Source of the DNA: Henriciella sp. | Lineage (GTDB): Bacteria > Pseudomonadota > Alphaproteobacteria > Caulobacterales > Hyphomonadaceae | Assembly (NCBI GenBank): GCA_002733705.1 | Contig: NVWP01000007.1 | Span: 1 to 36,553, forward strand | Direction: 5' to 3' | Length of the DNA: 36,553 nt | Part shown: positions 1-7,516 of the stretch, in pieces | Layout: each line of letters begins with the position of its first letter | Numbering within the stretch: position 1 is the stretch's first letter | The notes under the pieces: generated by a model | Seen by the model: the letters and a program-made list of their open reading frames with translations, nothing else | What the model was told of the DNA's origin: nothing | Database searches by the model: none | Translations under genes and position numbers: made by a program

Positions 1-277
1 CAGGACCCCGGTCTCCCCCGAGACGCCCCCGTCCGGCCAAATTGGCCGCGGACATTCAGGCTTCGGTCTACGCAATGGTGGTTACAGTCTTTACCGGTCA
101 GGAGAAAGCGAAAAGCGTGCGAAATGCTGTCAATTATTAAGACTGTGTCATGTTTGCCACGGAGCCAGCTGCCATCTCGCGCATTGGCAAGTCAGGCAAA
201 TCAGTTCTTAAACTACCAATTCGTTAATAATTTTGGGCTTATTGTTAAGTTTAAAAGCACGGGGCCAGACACGCGAT
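1..277. other. Intergenic region upstream of the EAL gene, with short dyads and an AT-rich half
   Basis: No convincing gene is seen here. A 15-bp dyad (arms 34-40 and 42-48, one-base centre) and a 5-bp hairpin (11-15 with 20-24) lie at the left edge and may belong to the neighbouring gene's control or end region. From about 124 the base composition becomes clearly AT-richer than the rest of the window, and five TTAA tetramers occur (137, 208, 224, 245, 251), the half-site of the alphaproteobacterial regulator CtrA. No pair has the canonical 7-base spacing. A + frame is open from base 3 to a stop at 138-140, but its wobble composition is poor, so I do not call it a gene. Confidence 0.4.
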
Positions 278-1504
278 ATGACCGGAATTCTCTTCATCCT
301 GTACATAGCCTTGGGCAGCGCGCTGGGTTTCGGCCTGGTTTCCTATGCAGGATTGAGCATTCCCGTCGCCGTCGCGCTGGGGGCCGTCACCACGACGCTG
401 CTCGGCCAGTTTCACCTTCTCTTTTCGCATGTCATCCATACGGCAGACAGTTCCGACAGGATGGACGCGCTGGAACTCTCTTATGAAGAGACCGGCCGCC
501 GGATGACCCGGATCGAGGCGCGCAGCGAAGAAGTCGAAACCTCTCTCAAACATGAGCTTTCAGAGCGCCGCGATGCGCTGGTCAGCGAGATGCGCCAGCT
601 GGAAGGTCTGATCGACCGTCTGGCAAAAAGCTTTGAGTCAAAGCTGTCGCGCGAAGCGCGTGAGCCGATGGCCCCGCGTGAGGACGCGCTGCTTCGCAAT
701 GTGAAGGCGGCCCTTCAGGATGGCCGCGTGGACCTCCACCTCCAGCCCATCGTGTCGCTGCCCCAGCGCCGCGTTGCCTTCTATGAGGGCTTCACCCGCC
801 TGCGGGAGGCTGATGGCACGCTGATCCTGCCGGCCGATTTCCTTGAGGCGGCCCGCCGGGCGCGTCTTCTGGGCCTTGTCGACAATATGCTCCTGTTCCG
901 CTGCGTGCAGATTGTCCGGCGCCTGGCAGAGCGTGATCGCCGCGTCGGTGTCTTCTGCAATATCTCGCCAAACTCGCTGACTGATCCGCAATTCTTCCCG
1001 CATTTTCTGGAATTCATGCAGGAGAACCGCGACCTTGCCGGCGCGCTCATTTTCGAGATTCCCGCCGACCGGTTCGAGAACCGCTCGCGCCAGATGCGCG
1101 AAAGTATGGAAAAGCTGACCCAGCTTGGTTTCCGTTTCTCCATCGACCATGCCCACGACCTTGCGATTAACCTTCCGCGTCTGCAGGAAGCCGGTGTGCG
1201 CTTTATCAAGATGAAGGGCGACGATCTCATCGCCCAGCTCGGTGACCCCTACGGCCCGCGTCCAGAGTCCAACATCAACCGCCGTCTGGCCGGTGAGGAA
1301 GTCGCTGCCGTCTGCTCGCGTTTCGGGGTGACCCTGATCGCGGAGAAGATGGAAGAAGAAGTCAGCGTCGTCGAAGTGCTGGAATACGACATTCCCTTCG
1401 GCCAGGGCCATGTCTTTGGCGCGCCCAAGCCCATCAAATCCTCTCTGATGCAGGAAACCGCTCCGCCGCAGGAATTCATCGACCGCCTGTCCGCCTTTGG
1501 CTGA
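278..1504 (+). CDS. tipF: Membrane-anchored degenerate EAL-domain protein, TipF-like c-di-GMP effector
   Basis: About 408 aa. Residues ~4-22 and ~26-48 are two hydrophobic segments, ~55-130 is a charged heptad-like region with coiled-coil character, and the rest is an EAL domain. This layout matches Caulobacter TipF, a c-di-GMP receptor that helps place the flagellum. The EAL signature reads EGF, and the NIS, FEI, FIKM, AEKME and QG landmarks are present. The usual DDFGTG metal site reads DHAHDL, so one metal-binding Asp is lost and phosphodiesterase activity is doubtful. The ATG at 278 is preferred over an in-frame TTG at 233 because it starts directly at the first membrane segment; no strong ribosome site is visible. 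The fold is sure. The TipF name rests on architecture, and an unrelated degenerate EAL receptor is the alternative. Confidence 0.72.
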   Translation: MTGILFILYIALGSALGFGLVSYAGLSIPVAVALGAVTTTLLGQFHLLFSHVIHTADSSDRMDALELSYEETGRRMTRIEARSEEVETSLKHELSERRDALVSEMRQLEGLIDRLAKSFESKLSREAREPMAPREDALLRNVKAALQDGRVDLHLQPIVSLPQRRVAFYEGFTRLREADGTLILPADFLEAARRARLLGLVDNMLLFRCVQIVRRLAERDRRVGVFCNISPNSLTDPQFFPHFLEFMQENRDLAGALIFEIPADRFENRSRQMRESMEKLTQLGFRFSIDHAHDLAINLPRLQEAGVRFIKMKGDDLIAQLGDPYGPRPESNINRRLAGEEVAAVCSRFGVTLIAEKMEEEVSVVEVLEYDIPFGQGHVFGAPKPIKSSLMQETAPPQEFIDRLSAFG

Positions 1505-1522
1505 GTGCACGCAACAGGCAGA

Positions 1523-1550
1523 TTGACCGCAGGTCCTGCGGTGCTAGTTG
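1523..1550 (+). promoter_or_regulatory. Candidate promoter with an internal dyad; transcript probably leaderless
   Basis: TTGACCG at 1523-1529 and GCTAGTTG at 1543-1550 resemble the Caulobacter housekeeping pattern TTGaCgS-N10-14-GCTANAWC, with 13 bases between. The spacer region holds a perfect 7-bp inverted repeat (1526-1532 with 1536-1542, 3-base centre). A start site about 7 bases after the -10 would fall on or next to the ATG at 1558, which has no Shine-Dalgarno sequence. The same dyad could instead act as a weak terminator for the EAL gene, but it has no T-tract. Confidence 0.42.
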
Positions 1551-1557
1551 AGCGGCC

Positions 1558-2412
1558 ATGACGAAACCTCAGCATATTCCGGGGCTCGGCGAGATTGCCG
1601 GGCAGTACGACACGATCCTCTGCGATGTCTGGGGCGTGATCCATAATGGCCGCAGCGCCTTTGAGCCGGCCTGCGAGGCCTTGGTGAACTTCCGTGAGGC
1701 GGGCGGCACGGTGGTTCTCATCACCAATGCGCCGGTCCCCAAACAGCAGGTCATTTCCTATTTCGAGCCCATGGGCGTGCCTGATGGCGCCTTTGATGAC
1801 TGCGTTTCCTCCGGCGATGCGACCCGCGATGAACTTGCCCGCCGCCGCCATGAAAAGATCTGGCGCCTCGGCGTCGATAGCGGCTGGGAGCGAGACAAAT
1901 TTCTCTATGAGGGATTGGACCTCAGTTTCGCGCCGCCCGAGGAGGCAGAGACCGTCCTCTGCGTCGGGCTGGAAGACGAGAAGAAGGACGACCCGGAATC
2001 CTATCGCGGCATGCTCAAAGTCGGGGCAGGGCGCGACCTGCCGATGATTTGCGCCAATCCCGACATCAAGGTCCGCGTGGGCGACCAGCTTATCTGGTGC
2101 GCCGGTGCACTCGCCGCGATCTACGAAGAAGAGGGCGGGCGCGTCATCTATCCGGGCAAGCCGCACGATCCGATCTACCGGCTCTCGCTGGAGCGTGCGC
2201 GGGAGATCCGCGGCAAGGCGCCGGAGAACGTTCTCTGCATAGGCGACAGTCCGGCGACCGACATGCGCGGTGCCGCCAGCCAGGGCTTTGATGCCCTTTA
2301 TGTGGGCACAGGGCTTGCCGATCACGGGGATGATTTCGAAAGTGAGCTTGAAACCCTGCTCGGCGAGTATGAGGCTGAAGCCCGCTGGGCGATGCCCGCG
2401 CTAAAGTGGTGA
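1558..2412 (+). CDS. TIGR01459 family HAD-type hydrolase
   Basis: 284 aa, soluble. It belongs to the HAD superfamily, subclass IIA, in the branch known as TIGR01459, which is common in alphaproteobacteria and has no firmly assigned substrate. Motif I is the DVWGVIH segment with the predicted nucleophile D23; the family has Trp where most HADs have the second Asp. The motif II region is VVLITNAP near residue 60, the motif III lysine is in GKPHDP near residue 202, and motif IV is IGDSPATD near 226. The full length and conserved ends suggest an intact gene. The start at 1558 has no ribosome site, in keeping with the leaderless promoter proposed upstream. Relatives include 4-nitrophenylphosphatase/NagD-type phosphatases; the substrate cannot be told from sequence. 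Confidence 0.85.
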   Translation: MTKPQHIPGLGEIAGQYDTILCDVWGVIHNGRSAFEPACEALVNFREAGGTVVLITNAPVPKQQVISYFEPMGVPDGAFDDCVSSGDATRDELARRRHEKIWRLGVDSGWERDKFLYEGLDLSFAPPEEAETVLCVGLEDEKKDDPESYRGMLKVGAGRDLPMICANPDIKVRVGDQLIWCAGALAAIYEEEGGRVIYPGKPHDPIYRLSLERAREIRGKAPENVLCIGDSPATDMRGAASQGFDALYVGTGLADHGDDFESELETLLGEYEAEARWAMPALKW

Positions 2413-2466
2413 CGAAACGGTCCTCGCATTGTAACAGACCGCAAAATAGCTTTCGGAGACAGGTGT

Positions 2467-2898
2467 ATGAGCGCCAAGGATGGATACAAGTTTGAGGAAC
2501 TCAGCGTCGGTATGGCGCATGAGACCGTCCATACGATTACCGAGGAAGACATCGATCTCTTCGCCAAGGTGTCGGGCGACTACAACCCGATCCATATGGA
2601 TGAGGAATACGCAAAGAAGACCGCATTCGGTCAGCGCATCGCCCATGGCGCACTGACCGCGTCCTATATTTCCGGCATTCTGGGCAATGACCTTCCGGGG
2701 CCCGGCGCGATCTTCACGCACCTCGAAATGCGCTTCCGCCGCCCGGTCTTTATCGGCGATACGGTAACCGCGCGGGCCGAGATCACTGAGATGTTCGAGC
2801 GCGGCAACCGCATTACCCTCAAGATTACCTGTCTTGTGAATGACAAGGCTGTCGTGGCCGGCGAAGCCAAGGTCATGGTCCCGAGCAAGGAAGGCTAG
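2467..2898 (+). CDS. MaoC-family (R)-specific enoyl-CoA hydratase, PhaJ-like
   Basis: 143 aa, the usual length for a single-hotdog MaoC protein. It would hydrate trans-2-enoyl-CoA to (R)-3-hydroxyacyl-CoA, linking beta-oxidation to polyhydroxyalkanoate or lipid synthesis. The catalytic Asp/His pair of the hydratase-2 motif is visible as D38 and H43 in the segment GDYNPIH, followed by the FGQRIAHGAL stretch typical of the family. A GGAGA ribosome site at 2455-2459 fits the ATG at 2467. No polymer synthase is nearby, so the exact chain-length preference and pathway are inference. Its stop is only 9 bases before ribF, so the two are probably co-transcribed. Confidence 0.85.
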   Translation: MSAKDGYKFEELSVGMAHETVHTITEEDIDLFAKVSGDYNPIHMDEEYAKKTAFGQRIAHGALTASYISGILGNDLPGPGAIFTHLEMRFRRPVFIGDTVTARAEITEMFERGNRITLKITCLVNDKAVVAGEAKVMVPSKEG

Positions 2899-2907
2899 GC
2901 GCGCGGA

Positions 2908-3834
2908 ATGGCGGTGCATGCCGACTATCGTAACCTTCCCGCTTCCGCGCGCGGCTATTCGGTTGCGCTCGGCAATTTCGATGGGGTGCATCCTGGCCAC
3001 CGGGCCGTGATCGATGCTGCACGTGTGGAGGCGCATCCGCTGGGCGTCGCCACCTTTGAGCCGCCGCCGCGTGCTTTCTTTCGCCCGAACGACCCGCCCT
3101 TCCGGCTTTACCGGCCCGCCCGTCGGAATGCGCGCCTTGTCGAGCTTGGCGCAAAGGCCGTCTTCGAGCTGCCTTTTAACGCGCAGATGGCCTCCATGAC
3201 CGATGAGGAATTCTGCCGCGAAGTCCTGCATGACGGGCTCGGCGTGGCGCATGTCGCCGTCGGTTTCGATTTCCGCTTCGGGCGCGGGCGCATGGGCGAC
3301 GCAGACAGGCTGTCCTCGCTTGGCCGCTCCTTCGGGTTTGATGTCACCATTGTCGAGAAAGTCGAAGGTCCCGAAGCGATCAAGGCCTCCTCGACCGCCA
3401 TCCGCGAAGCGCTGATCGCAGGCGACCCACAGCGCGCCGCAGAAATGCTTGGCCATGACTGGATCGCAGACGGCCATGTCGAGGCGGGCGAGAAGCGCGG
3501 GCGCACCATCGGCTTTCCGACTGCCAATATCCGCCTCGGTACGCTCATCCATCCGCGCCACGGTGTCTATGCCGTGCGCGCGCGGATTGCCGGGACCGGC
3601 GAATGGATGGACGGCGTCGCCAATTTCGGCCGCACCCCCACCACGGGCCTGCGCGATCCGTTGCTGGAGACGTTCATCTTCGACTTCGACCGTGACATTT
3701 ACGGTCAGTTCCTTGAGGTCGCACTGGTCCACTATCTGCGCCCCGAAGTGCACTTTCCCTCGCTCGACGCCATGGTCGAGCAGATGCACAAGGACAAGGC
3801 CGAAGCCCGCCGCCTTCTGTCCGCAGCGCGCTAG
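2908..3834 (+). CDS. ribF: Bifunctional riboflavin kinase / FAD synthetase
   Basis: 308 aa, the normal length. The enzyme phosphorylates riboflavin to FMN and adenylates FMN to FAD in the cytoplasm. The N-terminal nucleotidyltransferase half has the GNFDGVHPGH motif at residues 22-31 and an SSTAIREAL segment near 165. The C-terminal kinase half has GRTIGFPTAN, the GVYAVRA strand, and the Glu of LLETFIFDF that acts as catalytic base in the family. The ATG at 2908 follows the previous stop by 9 bases without a strong ribosome site. ribF next to ileS and lspA is a widespread bacterial neighbourhood, here with a YbjN gene inserted. No FMN riboswitch is seen upstream. Confidence 0.95.
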   Translation: MAVHADYRNLPASARGYSVALGNFDGVHPGHRAVIDAARVEAHPLGVATFEPPPRAFFRPNDPPFRLYRPARRNARLVELGAKAVFELPFNAQMASMTDEEFCREVLHDGLGVAHVAVGFDFRFGRGRMGDADRLSSLGRSFGFDVTIVEKVEGPEAIKASSTAIREALIAGDPQRAAEMLGHDWIADGHVEAGEKRGRTIGFPTANIRLGTLIHPRHGVYAVRARIAGTGEWMDGVANFGRTPTTGLRDPLLETFIFDFDRDIYGQFLEVALVHYLRPEVHFPSLDAMVEQMHKDKAEARRLLSAAR

Positions 3835-3899
3835 CAACCGCTGACTTTCTGCGTCGTTCGTATAAAAAGAAGACAAGACGCACACTGGAAGGGACACCC

Positions 3900-4367
3900 A
3901 TGATGAAACTCGCTTACGCGCTCGCTGGCGTGGCAGCTCTTGCCGGCACGGCCGCTGCACAGACGGCGGAGACCGTTCAATCGGTGACGATTGATGACCT
4001 TGAAAGCTTCGTCACCGATGCGGGCCACAAGGTCCTTGCCTTCGGCGAGACGACGGAAAACTCCCTGCGTGCCGAGACGCCGAACGGCGTGACCTATTAT
4101 ATGGAAGGCACCGCCTGCGAAGCGGGCGCCTGCCGCGGCATCATCATGAGTTCGCGTTTTCAGGCCGATGACACGGTGACACTGGAAAAGGTCAACCAGG
4201 CCAATCTCGAACGCGCCGCCGTCAGTGTCTGGCGGCTTGAGGATTCGGTGGGTGTCTCGCGCTATGTGATCCTTGATGGCGGCATGACAAAGGCAAACAT
4301 CGCCACCAATCTTGAGAATTTTCTCGCCATCGTCCCCGGTGTGGTGAACTTCTTCTTCGCCGAGTAG
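3900..4367 (+). CDS. Secreted YbjN-domain protein
   Basis: 155 aa. Residues ~1-20 form a signal peptide ending in AAA, so the mature protein is probably periplasmic. The remainder matches the YbjN fold (PF10722): an N-terminal DLESFVTDAG helix, a strand-rich centre with a CEAGAC cysteine pair that may form a disulfide, and a C-terminal NLENFLAIVPG helix. The molecular function of these exported YbjN proteins is not known; cytoplasmic homologues are chaperone-like. GGAAGGGA at 3887-3894 supports the ATG at 3900 or, equally well, the one at 3903. A TATAAA at 3861-3866 could be a -10 box, but no good -35 accompanies it. Confidence 0.72.
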   Translation: MMKLAYALAGVAALAGTAAAQTAETVQSVTIDDLESFVTDAGHKVLAFGETTENSLRAETPNGVTYYMEGTACEAGACRGIIMSSRFQADDTVTLEKVNQANLERAAVSVWRLEDSVGVSRYVILDGGMTKANIATNLENFLAIVPGVVNFFFAE

Positions 4368-4576
4368 GCGGCCCGCCCGGTCTTTGCCGGGTGACAGGCC
4401 GGAACGGCCCTGCTAGAGGCATGCGCCATGATATTTCTCGCATGCGTCCGCATAATTCGAATTAGCCGCCCGGCGGCGTGCTGAGCTGTTGATGTGAAAC
4501 AGCCTCCAGCGCGGTGCCGGGGCCTTGTTATTTCCGCTTGCAACCACGCTGCTAATTCGAGACTGACTTTCCTGAT
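4368..4576 (+). promoter_or_regulatory. Structured leader/promoter region of ileS
   Basis: 209 bases without a gene. A small hairpin (4376-4380 with 4387-4391) follows the YbjN stop and could be a weak terminator, though it has no T-tract. A perfect 10-bp inverted repeat has its arms far apart at 4457-4466 and 4551-4560. The right arm contains GCTAATTC, close to the Caulobacter -10 consensus GCTANAWC, and lies 16 bases before the ileS ATG. A 6-bp hairpin (4485-4490 with 4498-4503) lies between the arms. I see no T-box, as expected outside Gram-positive bacteria. Confidence 0.35.
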
Positions 4577-7516
4577 ATGACCGACGAGACCAAGACAGCC
4601 GCGAACGACTATCGCGACACGCTTTTCCTGCCCAAAACCGATTTCCCCATGCGCGGGGGGCTGCCCAAGGCCGAACCGAAATGGATCGAGCGCTGGGACG
4701 AAATGCGCCTCTATGACCGCATGCGTGAGGACGCGAAGGCGCGTGGCGCCAAGCCCTTCATCCTGCATGACGGCCCGCCCTATGCGAACGGGCCGATCCA
4801 CCTTGGCACGGCGATGAACAAGATCCTCAAGGACCTTGTCGTTCGCGGCCACCAGATGCTGGGCTATGACGCCTCCTACATCCCCGGCTGGGACTGCCAC
4901 GGCCTGCCGATCGAATGGAAGGTCGAGGAGGAGTTCCGCTCCAAGGGCCGCACCAAGGATGATGTCCCGGGCGATGAATTCCGCCGCGCCTGCCGCGCCT
5001 ATGCCGAAAAATGGATCGAGGTCCAGAAACAGGGCTTCCGCCGCTGCGGCGTCGAGGGCGACTGGGACCATCCCTATCTGACCATGAATTACGGTTCGGA
5101 AGCGGCAACCGTGCGCGAATTCCTCCGCGTTGCCATGTCCGGCCGCCTCGTGCGCGGCTCCAAGCCGATCATGTGGAGCCCGGTGGAACGCACCGCGCTC
5201 GCCGAGGCTGAAGTCGAGTATCACGACCGTAAGGTGCCGGTGATCTGGGTGAAGTTTCCGGTTCAGGGCGAAGACTTCTCGGTCGTCATCTGGACAACCA
5301 CGCCGTGGACCATCCCGGCCAACCAGGCCGTCAGCTTCAACCCGAACATCTCCTATGGCCTCTATGAGGTCGAAAGTGTGATGAGCGAGGAAGAGCTTGG
5401 CTTTGCGCCTTTCGCGGCGCCAGGCGACAAATATGTTCTGGCTGACGCTCTGGCGGATAGCGTCATGGAGAGCGCCAAGGTCTCTGGTTTCAAGCGCGTC
5501 TCGGATGCCGATCCCAAGGGCTGGACGCTGAGCCACCCGCTCCACGAGCTCTCAGACTTCTACACCCACGACATCCCCATGCTCGCTGGCGACCACGTCA
5601 CCGATGATGCCGGTACGGGCTTCGTGCACACTGCGCCCGCCCATGGTGAGGATGACTTCCTCGTCTGGATCGCGTCAGGCCGTACAGCCAGCGACATCCG
5701 CGACATCGTCAACGAAGACGGCGTCTACGAGCACGCCGACCTCCCCGAAGCCCTTCAGGGCCTCGACATCATCCGCACCTCCGGCAAGAAGCGCGGCGAG
5801 CAAGGCAAGGCCAATCAGGAGGTCATGCGCCTGCTGACCGAGGCTGGAAACCTCCTCTCGCGCGGCGTGACCATGATCCGCGACGCCCATTCCTGGCGCA
5901 GCAAGGCGCCGGTTATCCGCCGCGCGACCCCGCAATGGTTCATCGCCATGGACAAGCCGGGCAGCGACGGCAATCCGGCCCTGCGCAAGATGGCGCTGAA
6001 AGCCCTTGAGGAGACCGGCTTCGTGCCGGCCTCGGGCCGCAACCGTATCACCTCCATGGTCGCAGACCGTCCCGACTGGCTGATCTCGCGCCAGCGCAAC
6101 TGGGGCGTGCCGATCACGCTTCTGGTCAGCCCCAAGGGTGAGCCGCACACCTACGCCCTGCCGGAAGACAAGGCGAAAGAAGTGAACACCCGCATCCTGG
6201 ACGCCATCGCCGCCGAAGGTGTCGAAGCCTGGTTCTCTGCCGATGCGGCAAAATTCCTCGATGGCATCACCGATCCGGCCGGCTGGGAGAAGGTGACTGA
6301 TGTTCTGGACGTCTGGTTCGACAGCGGCACGACCCACGCCTTCACCCTGCGCGACCGCGGTGTGATCGACGAGGCGACAGGGCAGGCGGACGTCTATCTC
6401 GAAGGCTCCGACCAGCATCGCGGCTGGTTCCAGTCCTCGCTTCTGGAATGCTGCGCGACGCGCGGCATGGCGCCCTATAAGAACGTCGTCACCCATGGCT
6501 TCATTGTCGATTCCGACGGCAAGAAGATGTCGAAATCGCTCGGCAATACGGTCGAACCGGAAGAAGTCGCCAACAAGTTCGGCATCGAGATCCTGCGTCT
6601 CTGGACGGCAAGCTCGGACTTCACCGAAGACCTGCGCATCTCGGACGACATCCTGAAGACGAATGCCGAGAGCTATCGGCGGCTGCGCAACACGCTGCGC
6701 TATCTGCTCGGTGCGCTTGATGACTATAGCGAGGATGAGGCCGTCGAGGCGAAGGACATGCCCGGTCTCGAACGCTGGGTCCTGCACCGCCTTGCCGAAA
6801 GCGACGCGCTGATCCGAAAATCCTATGCGGCCTATGACTTCAAGCGCGTCATGGCGGCCATGCTGAATTTCTGCGGCGTGGACCTGTCGGCGATCTATTT
6901 CGACATCCGCAAGGACAGCCTCTATTGCGATCCGCCGTCCGCGCTTCGCCGCCGGGCGACCCGCACCGTAATGGCGCTGATCCTGGAGCGTCTGGTGACA
7001 TGGCTTGCCCCGATCATGCCCTTCACCACCGAAGAAGCCTTCCTGGTGAGCCATATCGCAGGCAAGGCCGACAGCGTGCACCTGCTGACCTTCCCGGATA
7101 CGCCCGACAGCTGGCTCAACCCCGCTCACGCCGAACGCTGGGAGAAGATCTTCAAGGTCCGCCGCGTCGTCACCGGCGCGCTGGAGGTTGAGCGCCGCGA
7201 GAAACGTATCGGCGCCTCGCTGGAGGCGGCCCCTGAGGTCTATATCGAGGACAAGGCGCTCATCGACGCGTTCGAGGGCGAAAGCCCCGCCGATATCTTC
7301 ATCACCTCCGGGGCACGCCTGATCGAAGGGGCCGGGCCGCCGGATGCCTACAAGCTGGAAGATACGCCGGGTGTTTCCGTCGTCCCGAAAAAGGCCGATG
7401 GCGTGAAGTGCGCGCGCAGCTGGAAATATTTCGATCCGGCCACTGCCGATCCGGCCTTCCCGGATATCACCCCCCGCGACGCCGAAGCGGTCCGCGAGAT
7501 GAGAGGACAGGACTGA
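4577..7516 (+). CDS. ileS: Isoleucyl-tRNA synthetase with unusual HLGT signature
   Basis: 979 aa class I synthetase that charges tRNA-Ile. Order of parts: Rossmann half with the signature at 75-78, the inserted CP1 editing domain (TTTPWTIPANQ near 238, then GTGFVHTAPAHGEDD), the second catalytic half with KMSKS at 650-654, the tRNA-binding helices and a short tail. Two things are odd. The HIGH signature reads HLGT, with Thr in place of the last His. The C-terminal zinc finger found in most bacterial enzymes is reduced: of its usual four cysteines only the one in KCARSWKYFD remains. The reading frame is clean through both places, so sequencing error is unlikely. The start at 4577 has no strong ribosome site. 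lspA starts within its stop codon. Confidence 0.96.
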   Translation: MTDETKTAANDYRDTLFLPKTDFPMRGGLPKAEPKWIERWDEMRLYDRMREDAKARGAKPFILHDGPPYANGPIHLGTAMNKILKDLVVRGHQMLGYDASYIPGWDCHGLPIEWKVEEEFRSKGRTKDDVPGDEFRRACRAYAEKWIEVQKQGFRRCGVEGDWDHPYLTMNYGSEAATVREFLRVAMSGRLVRGSKPIMWSPVERTALAEAEVEYHDRKVPVIWVKFPVQGEDFSVVIWTTTPWTIPANQAVSFNPNISYGLYEVESVMSEEELGFAPFAAPGDKYVLADALADSVMESAKVSGFKRVSDADPKGWTLSHPLHELSDFYTHDIPMLAGDHVTDDAGTGFVHTAPAHGEDDFLVWIASGRTASDIRDIVNEDGVYEHADLPEALQGLDIIRTSGKKRGEQGKANQEVMRLLTEAGNLLSRGVTMIRDAHSWRSKAPVIRRATPQWFIAMDKPGSDGNPALRKMALKALEETGFVPASGRNRITSMVADRPDWLISRQRNWGVPITLLVSPKGEPHTYALPEDKAKEVNTRILDAIAAEGVEAWFSADAAKFLDGITDPAGWEKVTDVLDVWFDSGTTHAFTLRDRGVIDEATGQADVYLEGSDQHRGWFQSSLLECCATRGMAPYKNVVTHGFIVDSDGKKMSKSLGNTVEPEEVANKFGIEILRLWTASSDFTEDLRISDDILKTNAESYRRLRNTLRYLLGALDDYSEDEAVEAKDMPGLERWVLHRLAESDALIRKSYAAYDFKRVMAAMLNFCGVDLSAIYFDIRKDSLYCDPPSALRRRATRTVMALILERLVTWLAPIMPFTTEEAFLVSHIAGKADSVHLLTFPDTPDSWLNPAHAERWEKIFKVRRVVTGALEVERREKRIGASLEAAPEVYIEDKALIDAFEGESPADIFITSGARLIEGAGPPDAYKLEDTPGVSVVPKKADGVKCARSWKYFDPATADPAFPDITPRDAEAVREMRGQD

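Noticed and set aside
3-140. Open + frame entering from the left edge and ending in a stop at 138-140, possibly the end of an upstream gene
   Set aside because: Third-position composition is much less GC-rich than in the true genes, the start is a Pro/Arg run over palindromic DNA, and no domain end is recognisable. It cannot be excluded without the flanking sequence.
2401-3960. A 519-codon open frame on the minus strand opposite the MaoC and ribF genes
   Set aside because: Long antisense frames are expected opposite GC-biased coding DNA; the + strand proteins have clear family motifs and the minus translation has none.
4262-7129. Two long minus-strand frames (427 and 484 codons) opposite ileS
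   Set aside because: They are codon-bias shadows of ileS; no recognisable motifs, and they cross real gene borders.
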